A stretch of DNA of 5,835 bases from CAZAKZ01 sp964485695 (GTDB lineage Bacteria; Planctomycetota; JAFGQW01), in NCBI GenBank assembly GCA_964485695.1, contig CAZAKZ010000249.1:1-5835 (forward strand), given 5' to 3'. The notes below the pieces were generated by a model that saw only the letters and a program-made list of their open reading frames with translations, ran no database searches and had not been told where the DNA came from. A program made the translations under genes and the position numbers. This document shows, piece by piece, positions 1 through 5,637 of this stretch; the stretch's first letter is position 1; each line of letters opens with the position of its first letter.

Positions 1-375
1 GCCGATGACCTGGTCCACGGCCATGCGCTTTCGCACGTTCTCGTGGGCCACGATGAGGCTACCTGCCTTTGCAAAGCTCTCGTTTCCGCCGACGTGGTCG
101 AAGTGCCAGTGCGTGTTGATGAGGTATTTCACGGGCTGGTCGCTTATCGCGGCAATGGCGGCCTTGACCTTGCCGGTCAGTCGGGCATATTCGGAATCCA
201 CGACCACGATCCCGTCCTTACCGGCGCACACGGCGAGGTTCCCGCCGGCGCCGACTCCCAGCATGTGAACGTTCTTTCCCACCAGAATGACCTTGGTGTG
301 TTTCGGCATCTGGGTGGGAGCCGGGCCGGCCAGGATGAACGGAGCAACAAGGAAGAGGAACGTCGATGTTTTCAT
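1..375 (-). CDS. Exported MBL-fold metallo-hydrolase, N-terminal part (cut by window edge)
   Basis: The first 125 residues are visible; the C-terminus lies beyond position 1. Residues 1-19 form a signal peptide (MKTSTFLFLVAPFILAGPA), so the enzyme should act in the periplasm or outside. The zinc-binding HxHxDH motif is intact as NTHWHFDHVGGN (H89, H91, D93, H94; bases 94-111). It follows the usual strands of this fold, with D60 at the end of a strand (IVVVDSEY) and a PVKYLINTHW strand. These features place it in the metallo-beta-lactamase-fold superfamily, whose members hydrolyse esters, thioesters or lactams with one or two zinc ions. The substrate cannot be read from this half. The start at 375 has an AGGTGG ribosome binding site at 382-387, six bases upstream. 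The gene lies 72 bases downstream of the metalloprotease gene on the same strand and has no clear promoter of its own, so co-transcription is plausible. A true beta-lactamase is less likely than a general hydrolase. Confidence 0.9.
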   Translation of the reverse strand, partial: MKTSTFLFLVAPFILAGPAPTQMPKHTKVILVGKNVHMLGVGAGGNLAVCAGKDGIVVVDSEYARLTGKVKAAIAAISDQPVKYLINTHWHFDHVGGNESFAKAGSLIVAHENVRKRMAVDQVIG

Positions 376-447
376 GATTCACCACCTGGATAAGGGCACC
401 ATCGGTATCACAAGAGAATACCGTATATCCGGTGGAAGTGTTTGAGA
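376..447. other. Short intergenic gap between metalloprotease and MBL genes
   Basis: These 72 bases separate two minus-strand genes. They hold the AGGTGG ribosome binding site of the MBL-fold gene (382-387) and a weak inverted repeat, ACCG-tatatc-CGGT, at 420-433. I see no GC-rich hairpin followed by a T run on the minus strand, so nothing here clearly ends the upstream transcript. Confidence 0.55.
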
Positions 448-2985
448 TTACCGGACCACGTCCACCCGCTCCCCATCGAGGCCCCGGGCCAGGCTCACCT
501 CGATGCGGCCACCTGCAGGAAGGCCCCGCGTCGAGAGGGTCGCCCGGCCGGCCGTGAGCCACAGGCCGAGGGTGGTCCGTTTCGCGCCCACGTGGGTAAC
601 CGTGGCGTGGTCATAGACCGCCGGGTCCCACGTGACAAGGAGAGTCCCCCGCTGCTCCTCCAGGTGCAGGCCGTGCAGCCTTGCCCCCAGCCCCCGGGAC
701 GCGGGCGCAAAGCGGCGATAGAGCACGCGGTTCCCCTGCTGGACCTCCAGGACCTCGAGGGGTCCCAGGTCGGGGATGGTGAGGGAGAAGTGCGTCTCCC
801 CGGCGGCGGCCCCACAGCCGATCTCCACCGGCGTGAACGGATAGCTCTCCACGCCGCCGGCGTGCTTCAAGTTGAGCCAGCAGGTTCCCGAGGTCATGAC
901 AGGGATCGGGCGCACCACGCGCTGGAGGGGACGCAGGGTCACGACACCGCCGTTCATAACGCCGGTTACCAGAAGCGCCGGTCGGGCAGGCGAGGTTTCC
1001 AGGGACCTGGACTGGGCGGGCGAGAGCCGGGTGTGGACCTTCCGGTAGTTGTAGTCGGAGGTCCATTTGGGGCTACAGTAGCCCATGATGTCCTTGTACG
1101 ACTGCGGGCTCAGGAGCTGGCCGGTGCCCATATCGTAGCCCCAGGAACCCGTGATGCCTCCGGTGTACGGAAACGCGGTATCGATGCCGCTGGCTCCGCC
1201 GCACGGAGCATGGCGCAGGCCGAAGTTGTGTCCGATCTCGTGGGAGGCCACGGAGGCACTGAAGTCCACGCCCACGGCCACGGGATAACCGATATACCCG
1301 AGACCGGCCACGCCCGAGCCGTAGTCGACCTTGATGACGCCGTAGTAGTTGGCCGGAGAATTTTCCGCCGCGCGCAGTGCGGAGATCTCGGAGAGGACGC
1401 TGCTCCAGCCGTTGCCGTTGGCGTAGACCTTCGGGACCGATGTGACCTGGTAGGGGGCGTGCACCGTGATGGAGACGTTCCCGAGGGGCCACTGTCGATA
1501 GAGGGTATCGTAGAGATCGAGGGCGGTTCCGGTCCGCCCGTCCAGCACGATGGGAACGAGGACCAGATCGAGGGCGGTGCTCCCCGCCACATCGGGCTCG
1601 AGGCGGAGGCTGTTGTTGTTCTCGTCGCGCTCGGCGACGATACCGTCGAAATCCGCCTCCACCCTCAGCTCGAGGTCCGGAGATACCCAGGATGCCTGCA
1701 GGGTGGTGGTGTAGCTGTAGGCCAACGCCCACACGGCCTCGCCCGTGGGCACAACGGGTGGCCCAGAGAGATCGACGGCTCCCAGGGGCGTCTGACCCCG
1801 GGTCGCAATGAGGCGCATCCGGGGGCTCGAGACCGAGGCACCGTCGGCCAGGACGTGGGCCCGCACCAGGGCCGGCTTCCCAGGCACCAGTCGAAGGCCC
1901 GCGCCCATGCAGGTCTGGCCGAATTCCACGCGGCTGATCCAGAGATCCGGGGCCTGCCCCGTGGCAACGACCCGGAGGATCAGGCCGGCCGTGCCCGAAG
2001 CCGCCCCGGATACGCCTTGAACGGTCAGAGGGTATGTCCCGGCCTGGACACCTGGAGCGACCTGGACCGTCAGCAGGGTGCCGACCGCGAGGCACGGATT
2101 CTCGCCGAAGGTGCCCGTGATCCCGGCGGGCGGCGTCACCAGGGAAAGGGTCACGTCTCCGGTGATACCCGCGTTTCGATCCGCGCGCACGAACACCGCA
2201 GTGGACCCGCCCTGCACCACGGAGGCGTAGGGCGGCGGCGAGAGCGTCAATCCCGCGGACACCGGCGCCGGAGGTACGATGACGGATACGGGCACGCCTT
2301 CCGCCCAGCCACCCCCCGTGCCGTTCACGGTGAACTCGAAGATTCCGGGATTCACCGCAGGGGAAACCTGGACTGTAAGGCTGCTGGTACCGTTTCCTCC
2401 CGTGACGGTGGCCGGAACGAGGGTCGGGGTGATGCCGGCCGGAACTCCGACCGCCGAGAGCTGGACGTTGCTGGTGAATCCTCCCACGGGGGACACAGTG
2501 AACGGAGTATCGCCGGTAGTGCCGGGAGAAACCGGCAGCGTGCCCTGGACCGCCTTCAGTGTGAAGCGATCCGACGGCAGCAGAACCACCTGGACGGAAA
2601 CGGGAATGTCGCGGATCAGACCGTCGCTGTCGCCGTGAAGGGTGAAGGGATAGGACCCCGTGTTCATACCCGGATCGACGGTGACCGTGAGGCTGCTGCT
2701 TCCGCTTCCGCCCGTGATGGTGCCGGGATCGAAGGTCGCGGTCACACCCGCCGGCACGCCCACGGCCGTCAGCTGGACGTCGCCGAGGAAGCCCCCGACT
2801 GGGGTCACTCTGACCGAGGTAACGCCTTTGCCCCCCGCGAGAAGAACAAACGTCTCCTGATCGGCTCCGAGGGTGAAGCCCGGTTGTATGGACGAGGACG
2901 AGGATCCCCCGCACCCCCAGCATAGACATGATAATAGTAGAAGTGCCAGGAAAGCCGTCCGGACGCCGGAAGCAACCGTGTACAT
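448..2985 (-). CDS. Lipoprotein metzincin-type zinc metalloprotease with Ig-like repeats
   Basis: 845 residues. The N-terminus is a lipoprotein signal peptide: a hydrophobic stretch at 11-18 is followed by cysteines at 20 (LLSC) and 25 (CWGC), then GGSSSSS as a linker. Lipidation could use either cysteine. Three Ig-like repeats of 104 residues follow (about 36-340), then a CARDB-like domain (about 344-463) ending in the typical DENNNS turn. The catalytic domain spans about 468-655. It carries the metzincin zinc motif HEIGHNFGLRH (H582, E583, H586, H592; bases 1210-1242) and a Met-turn, DIMGYC, at 632-637. C595 and C637 could form a disulfide. Residues 666-845 are a beta-rich, Fn3-like tail with WDP at 785-787. 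By family knowledge, the extended HExxHxxGxxH plus Met-turn defines a zinc endopeptidase; the surrounding core resembles M66-like proteases. The tethered enzyme probably faces the periplasm or the cell surface. The start has GGGGAG at 2993-2998, seven bases upstream. The substrate is unknown. Confidence 0.92.
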   Translation of the reverse strand: MYTVASGVRTAFLALLLLSCLCWGCGGSSSSSIQPGFTLGADQETFVLLAGGKGVTSVRVTPVGGFLGDVQLTAVGVPAGVTATFDPGTITGGSGSSSLTVTVDPGMNTGSYPFTLHGDSDGLIRDIPVSVQVVLLPSDRFTLKAVQGTLPVSPGTTGDTPFTVSPVGGFTSNVQLSAVGVPAGITPTLVPATVTGGNGTSSLTVQVSPAVNPGIFEFTVNGTGGGWAEGVPVSVIVPPAPVSAGLTLSPPPYASVVQGGSTAVFVRADRNAGITGDVTLSLVTPPAGITGTFGENPCLAVGTLLTVQVAPGVQAGTYPLTVQGVSGAASGTAGLILRVVATGQAPDLWISRVEFGQTCMGAGLRLVPGKPALVRAHVLADGASVSSPRMRLIATRGQTPLGAVDLSGPPVVPTGEAVWALAYSYTTTLQASWVSPDLELRVEADFDGIVAERDENNNSLRLEPDVAGSTALDLVLVPIVLDGRTGTALDLYDTLYRQWPLGNVSITVHAPYQVTSVPKVYANGNGWSSVLSEISALRAAENSPANYYGVIKVDYGSGVAGLGYIGYPVAVGVDFSASVASHEIGHNFGLRHAPCGGASGIDTAFPYTGGITGSWGYDMGTGQLLSPQSYKDIMGYCSPKWTSDYNYRKVHTRLSPAQSRSLETSPARPALLVTGVMNGGVVTLRPLQRVVRPIPVMTSGTCWLNLKHAGGVESYPFTPVEIGCGAAAGETHFSLTIPDLGPLEVLEVQQGNRVLYRRFAPASRGLGARLHGLHLEEQRGTLLVTWDPAVYDHATVTHVGAKRTTLGLWLTAGRATLSTRGLPAGGRIEVSLARGLDGERVDVVR
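1966..2880 (-). repeat. Three tandem Ig-like domain repeats, period 312 bp (104 aa)
   Basis: Equivalent motifs recur exactly 104 residues apart: VPAGVTATF (77-85), VPAGITPTL (181-189) and PPAGITGTF (285-293), each preceded by a GDVQL/SNVQL/GDVTL strand. Copies 1 and 2 also resemble each other at DNA level, for example around 2714-2780 and 2402-2468, both ending in AGCTGGACG. Copy 3 is more diverged. This points to fairly recent duplication of copies 1 and 2. Such repeats usually act as spacers or adhesion modules holding a catalytic domain away from its anchor. Confidence 0.85.
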
Positions 2986-2992
2986 CGTAAAT

Positions 2993-3027
2993 CTCCCCAG
3001 AGCGCTGTAAGCGACTAGCCCTCTGGG
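2993..3027 (-). promoter_or_regulatory. Hairpin overlapping the metalloprotease ribosome binding site
   Basis: On the minus strand CCCAGAG (3021-3027) is the perfect complement of CTCTGGG (2996-3002). Inside it CGCT (3010-3013) pairs with AGCG (3003-3006) across a three-base loop. The inner stem stacks directly on the outer one, giving 11 pairs with a seven-base bulge on the 5' side. The outer stem takes up three of the six bases of the GGGGAG Shine-Dalgarno sequence (2993-2998), so folding would partly hide it. Seen: the pairing. Inferred: an effect on translation. Confidence 0.4.
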
Positions 3028-3078
3028 TGATTCGGTAACATCCGCATCCGACCTTGATGCTCCGGTCGGCGTGAAGGA

Positions 3079-3128
3079 GATTTCCGGTCCCGAAATCGGT
3101 ATGAAGAGAACAGGTTTACCGATGTCGG
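3079..3128 (-). promoter_or_regulatory. Two mutually exclusive inverted repeats in the metalloprotease leader
   Basis: Stem A pairs 3118-3128 with 3090-3100 (CCGACATCGGT with ACCGATTTCGG, 10 of 11 pairs, 17-base loop). Stem B pairs 3089-3097 with 3079-3087 (GATTTCGGG with CCGGAAATC, 8 of 9 pairs, one-base spacer). They share 3090-3097 and cannot form together. Neither is followed by a T run, so this is not a clear terminator for the upstream helical-protein gene. Stem B may instead be a protein-binding dyad. TCCGGTC also occurs twice, at 3061-3067 and 3083-3089, 22 bases (about two helical turns) apart. No convincing -35/-10 pair was found in this leader. Confidence 0.35.
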
Positions 3129-3144
3129 AAATTTATTCAGTGAT

Positions 3145-4158
3145 TTACAACCTGCGCTTGAGCCGGCGGAGCTCCGCCTGGAACTTCTCCATGCGCTCGA
3201 GAAGACCCGCGATTTCTTCCTGGATCTCCTCGATCCGATGCAAGGCCCGCCGGCGCTGATCAGCCTTCTTCCCGCCTCCGGCAAGCCTGGATCTGAAACG
3301 CTCCACGAGTTGATGCGCCGCTTGCGCCTGCTCGATCCGTCCGTATTCGCGCAGGAACTTCGAAGCAAAGACCAACAGCTCGACCCTGGCGCCGAGGCTT
3401 GGAGCGGTCTCCCGGATGCGCATTGCCTCGTCGTCCCGACGCCCCTCGAGGGCCAGCTCCTGGGCGTGGATGGCGTGCTCAAGGAGCTCGGCGGAGTCCC
3501 TGCGTCCTCCCTTCACCAGCGCCTCCATGGCATACCGCATGATCTTGATCTGCCTGCGGGCCTCCTTGCGTTCCCTGTTTTCCTCGGAGCGTCCCTCACG
3601 CTTCCGGGCAAATACCCGCGCGAGCCGGCCGACTGCCTCGGCCCTGTCCAGCTTCTTTATTTCCTGCAAGCATTCCGCAGCCACGCCCAGGAGTTCAGCC
3701 ACCTGCCCCCGTTTCGGGGCAGTCTTGTAGATGCACATCGCCTTCTCGTCCTTCCGCCCCTCGAGCCTGAGCTCCATGGCATGCATTGCATGCTCGAGAA
3801 GATGGGCGGCGTCCCTCTTGCGGGCTTCGACGAGAGCTTCCACGCCATAGCGCATGACCTTGAGCTGCTGCCGGGCCACCTTTCGCTCTTCATCGCCGTG
3901 CCGGCGCCGCTCGAGGGCCCCCAGGTCCTGCTTCAGGTCGGCGGCGATATACTCCAGCCTCTCGACGTCCTTGTAAAGCCCGAGCGCCCGGAGGGCGTTC
4001 ATGCCGTGCTCAAGGCCGCTCAAGATCTTCCGGATCTCGTCGACTCCCCGGCGGGGCGGCTGGTCTCTTTCCTGTGCCGGTAATTCCAGGCCGAGGCAAA
4101 TCCCCAGCCACAGGATCATGATCGTCGATGCTGCAAAACCACGATTTCGGGTGATCAT
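3145..4158 (-). CDS. Secreted charged helical-repeat protein with C-terminal coiled coil
   Basis: 337 residues. Residues 1-29 look like a signal peptide: MITRNR, a hydrophobic core GFAASTIMILWLGICLGLEL, then PAQ. The rest is almost wholly helical and rich in Arg, Lys and Glu. It has two ungapped copies of a 105-residue-period repeat (about 91-184 and 196-289), a shorter related stretch near 49-81, and a heptad-like coiled coil at about 298-337 ending in RRLKRRL. I recognise no catalytic motif and no named family; a scaffold or binding role in the envelope is only a guess. Similar Arg/Glu-rich helical-repeat proteins occur, to my recollection, in planctomycete genomes. The start at 4158 is preferred over in-frame ATGs at 4188 and 4269. 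It alone places the signal peptide at the N-terminus, it has a GAGGGAG site eight bases upstream, and 4269 lies upstream of the predicted promoter. The gene ends 159 bases before the metalloprotease start, on the same strand. Confidence 0.82.
   Translation of the reverse strand: MITRNRGFAASTIMILWLGICLGLELPAQERDQPPRRGVDEIRKILSGLEHGMNALRALGLYKDVERLEYIAADLKQDLGALERRRHGDEERKVARQQLKVMRYGVEALVEARKRDAAHLLEHAMHAMELRLEGRKDEKAMCIYKTAPKRGQVAELLGVAAECLQEIKKLDRAEAVGRLARVFARKREGRSEENRERKEARRQIKIMRYAMEALVKGGRRDSAELLEHAIHAQELALEGRRDDEAMRIRETAPSLGARVELLVFASKFLREYGRIEQAQAAHQLVERFRSRLAGGGKKADQRRRALHRIEEIQEEIAGLLERMEKFQAELRRLKRRL
3292..3888 (-). repeat. Internal duplication in the helical protein, period 315 bp (105 aa)
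   Basis: Residues 91-184 (3607-3888) and 196-289 (3292-3573) align without gaps at an offset of 105. Landmarks are LKVMRYGVEALV/IKIMRYAMEALV, LLEHAMHAMEL/LLEHAIHAQEL, LEGRKD/LEGRRD and KTAP/ETAP. By hand count 31 of 49 residues are identical over 100-148 against 205-253. A weaker third copy starts near residue 49 (GMNAL aligned with GVEAL), at an offset of 53. Confidence 0.85.
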
Positions 4159-4166
4159 CCTGGACA

Positions 4167-4173
4167 CTCCCTC
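4167..4173 (-). promoter_or_regulatory. Ribosome binding site deciding the helical-protein start
   Basis: GAGGGAG on the minus strand, followed by eight bases (TGTCCAGG) and ATG at 4158. It supports this start over the longer reading from 4269. Confidence 0.7.
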
Positions 4174-4227
4174 TTTATCAGGACACATGGTCAATCCCCT
4201 CGATCCAGGCGGAGAAAATACAGCCGT

Positions 4228-4256
4228 AGCATACAGGTGACGGGCTCGGAGGTCAA
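4228..4256 (-). promoter_or_regulatory. Sigma70-like promoter for the helical-protein gene
   Basis: On the minus strand TTGACC (4251-4256, five of six matches) is followed by a 17-base spacer and TATGCT (4228-4233, four of six matches). Transcription would start near 4221, leaving an untranslated leader of about 60 bases before the ATG at 4158. Confidence 0.5.
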
Positions 4257-4300
4257 TACGGGACAGCACCTCGATGATCTTGAATGATTCCTGGGTGAGA

Positions 4301-4383
4301 ATGATCCCTGATCCAGCCCTTTCACAGAAGACGTCTGGGCTCTCGTGGCCTACATCAAGTCTCTCGGCGGCGAAAAGCCTTGA
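4301..4383 (+). pseudogene. Decayed C-terminal remnant of a cytochrome c gene
   Basis: In the frame 4312-4383 the DNA reads SPFTEDVWALVAYIKSLGGEKP (in two parts: SPFTEDVWALV and AYIKSLGGEKP) followed by TGA at 4381-4383. EDVWALVAYIKSLG is the typical C-terminal helix of class I cytochrome c domains. One frame away, 4301-4324 reads MIPDPALS, which fits the usual MPPdpaLS segment just before that helix. Reading both together needs a one-base shift near 4324-4326. No CxxCH haem motif is visible upstream, and stops break all longer readings. It is therefore a fragment whose haem-binding part is gone or lies outside the region. Seen: the peptide and the broken frame. Inferred: its origin. Confidence 0.5.
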
Positions 4384-4408
4384 CAGCCGGGAGTCCCGGT
4401 AGTCTATT
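4380..4408 (+). promoter_or_regulatory. Sigma70-like promoter for the alpha/beta hydrolase, with a dyad in its spacer
   Basis: TTGACA (4380-4385, consensus) is followed by a 17-base spacer and TCTATT (4403-4408, four of six matches to the -10 consensus). The spacer holds a perfect inverted repeat, CCGGGA-g-TCCCGG (4387-4399), which could bind a regulator. Transcription would start near 4415, about 37 bases before the ATG at 4452. The TGA of the cytochrome c remnant lies inside the -35 box. Confidence 0.5.
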
Positions 4409-4451
4409 CACACCCGTCGTTTGAGGTTCACACGGACGTCGGTCAATCTGC

Positions 4452-5423
4452 ATGAAGATAAAGACAAAGCGCTGGCTGGTATGCCTCGTGCTCGTTCTCG
4501 TCACGGGCTTTGTCGCACTCAACGTGCTCGCCTACAATCACGCGCACGCCATGATGCACTTCACTTCAGCGGGGACACGCACCGACAAGCCCGAGGACCT
4601 GTCATTCTGGAAAAAGCTCGGTGTGCTCCTCGTCGGAGTCAACATCCCTCGCCCGACCAGCAACCGATCTCCTTCTGATCTCGCTCCTGAATGCCGCGCC
4701 CTGTCCATTGTGGATCCAAACAACATCACTCTGAGCGCCTGGTATTGCGACCGGGGGAAGACCACGCCCCTGGTGATTCTCTTCCACGGCTACTCCAAGG
4801 AGAAGACATCCCTGCTCAAGGAGGCGAAGGCCTTCCTCGGCCTCGGTGCATCGGTTCTGCTTCCTGACTTCCGGGGATCAGGCGGGTCATCCGAGTCGTA
4901 CACGACCCTGGGTTTCCATGAATCCGAGGATGTCGCGGCCGCGGTGCGTCACGCACATGCCCACCTCTCGCACGCCGCAACGATCCTGTTCGGCCAGAGC
5001 ATGGGTTCCGTCGCCGTCCTGCGCGCCATACATGCACACGGCATCTCCCCGGACGCCGTGATCCTGGAAGGCGTGTTCGACACCATGCTCAACACGGTCC
5101 GGAATCGATTCGATTCCATGGGCGTCCCATCCTTCCCCGGTGCCAGACTGCTGCTCTTCTGGGGCGGGAAGCAGCAGGGTTTCGACGCCTTTGCGCACAA
5201 CCCGGTAGACTACGCTCGATCCATGAAGTGCCCCGCGCTGTTCCTGCACGGCGCGAACGACCCAAGAGCAAAACTCACCGAGGCACGCGCCGTCTTCGCC
5301 GCCGCGTCCGGGCCCAAGGTATTCAAGGAGTTCGAATCCGTGGGACACGGGCCCATTGTCTCGAAGCGCCCGGAGGATTGGAAGGCCGCTGTCGGAGAGA
5401 TCATCCGAAAAGCAAGCCGGTAA
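4452..5423 (+). CDS. Membrane-anchored alpha/beta hydrolase (serine hydrolase)
   Basis: 323 residues. KIKTKR precedes a single hydrophobic segment at about 8-27, an N-terminal anchor or uncleaved signal, so the enzyme domain should lie outside the cytoplasm. The fold is complete. An oxyanion-hole strand LVILFHGYS has HG at 112-113, and LPDFRGSGGS is at 138-146. The nucleophile elbow GQSMG has S183, the acid is probably D270 in FLHGANDP, and the histidine is H299 in SVGHGP. Length and motif order match the large family of alpha/beta hydrolases (Hydrolase_4/BAAT-like) that cleave esters, amides or peptides through a Ser-Asp-His triad. The substrate cannot be told. The start at 4452 keeps the membrane segment; the next in-frame ATGs (residues 34-35) would lose it. 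No good Shine-Dalgarno sequence precedes it (GAGG at 4423-4426 is too far), which may mean weak translation. It is transcribed alone on the plus strand and converges with the DruA-like gene. Confidence 0.92.
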   Translation: MKIKTKRWLVCLVLVLVTGFVALNVLAYNHAHAMMHFTSAGTRTDKPEDLSFWKKLGVLLVGVNIPRPTSNRSPSDLAPECRALSIVDPNNITLSAWYCDRGKTTPLVILFHGYSKEKTSLLKEAKAFLGLGASVLLPDFRGSGGSSESYTTLGFHESEDVAAAVRHAHAHLSHAATILFGQSMGSVAVLRAIHAHGISPDAVILEGVFDTMLNTVRNRFDSMGVPSFPGARLLLFWGGKQQGFDAFAHNPVDYARSMKCPALFLHGANDPRAKLTEARAVFAAASGPKVFKEFESVGHGPIVSKRPEDWKAAVGEIIRKASR

Positions 5424-5430
5424 CCGGTAT

Positions 5431-5458
5431 GAAGATGAACGCTTCGTTGCGGATCTTC
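5431..5458 (+). terminator. Weak hairpin after the hydrolase gene
   Basis: GAAGAT (5431-5436) pairs with ATCTTC (5453-5458), and inside it AACG (5438-5441) pairs with CGTT (5445-5448). It begins eight bases after the stop codon. The following TGTCGATCTTTG is only mildly T-rich, so it could be a poor plus-strand terminator or merely a 3' hairpin. Confidence 0.25.
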
Positions 5459-5470
5459 TGTCGATCTTTG

Positions 5471-5498
5471 AAAAAACAACCTGGTCATCAAGACCAGG
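5471..5498 (-). terminator. Intrinsic terminator for the minus-strand gene from the right
   Basis: On the minus strand CCTGGTC (5492-5498) and GACCAGG (5480-5486) form a perfect seven-pair stem with loop TTGAT. TTGTTTTTTC follows at once (5479 down to 5470). On the plus strand no T run follows, so it serves the DruA-like transcript. The TGA of the shifted open frame (5488-5490) lies in the loop. Confidence 0.7.
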
Positions 5499-5637
5499 GT
5501 GGAACTCCGTCATCCAACCACTTTTGAAGTCTGCGCATACGCTTGTGCAAGCTCTTTGTCTGTAAGTATTCAGTGATCAGGTAATTGATTTCCGTGTAAT
5601 TGAAGTGCGCACAGCACGTCTCACTCCGGAAAAAAGC
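5488..5637 (-). other. 49-codon open frame, probable shifted tail of the DruA-like gene
   Basis: The frame is open from 5637 to a TGA at 5488-5490. It contains NYTEINYLITEY (residues 13-24), then HKRMRRLQKW and LDDGVPPWS at the end, a protein-like amphipathic stretch. There is no ATG, GTG or TTG near its beginning; the first are a TTG and an ATG about 20 codons before the end. It overlaps the last codons of the DruA-like frame and is offset from it by one base at a run of six T (5630-5635). Its stop sits inside the terminator hairpin, as expected of a true gene end. It may be the continuation of the DruA-like gene after a one-base insertion, a programmed-shift product, or chance. Confidence 0.35.

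Noticed and set aside
442..2925. 827-codon open frame on the plus strand, antisense to the metalloprotease gene
   Set aside because: Its translation is rich in Arg, Gly and His with no domain, while the minus strand shows a lipoprotein signal, Ig repeats and an intact zinc motif. It is a by-product of high G+C.
1073..2929. 618-codon minus-strand frame overlapping the metalloprotease
   Set aside because: Arg-rich, low-information product in another frame of a gene with clear domains and a good ribosome binding site.
3238..4083. 281-codon plus-strand frame antisense to the helical-repeat gene
   Set aside because: Its apparent repeats are only the antisense image of the real 105-residue duplication; it has no ribosome binding site or recognisable domain.
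4159..4269. N-terminal extension of the helical protein to an ATG at 4269
   Set aside because: It would bury the signal peptide about 37 residues in, and the ATG lies upstream of the predicted -35 box at 4251-4256.
4887..5513. 208-codon minus-strand frame beneath the hydrolase gene
   Set aside because: It overlaps a complete catalytic-triad hydrolase on the plus strand and shows no domain of its own.
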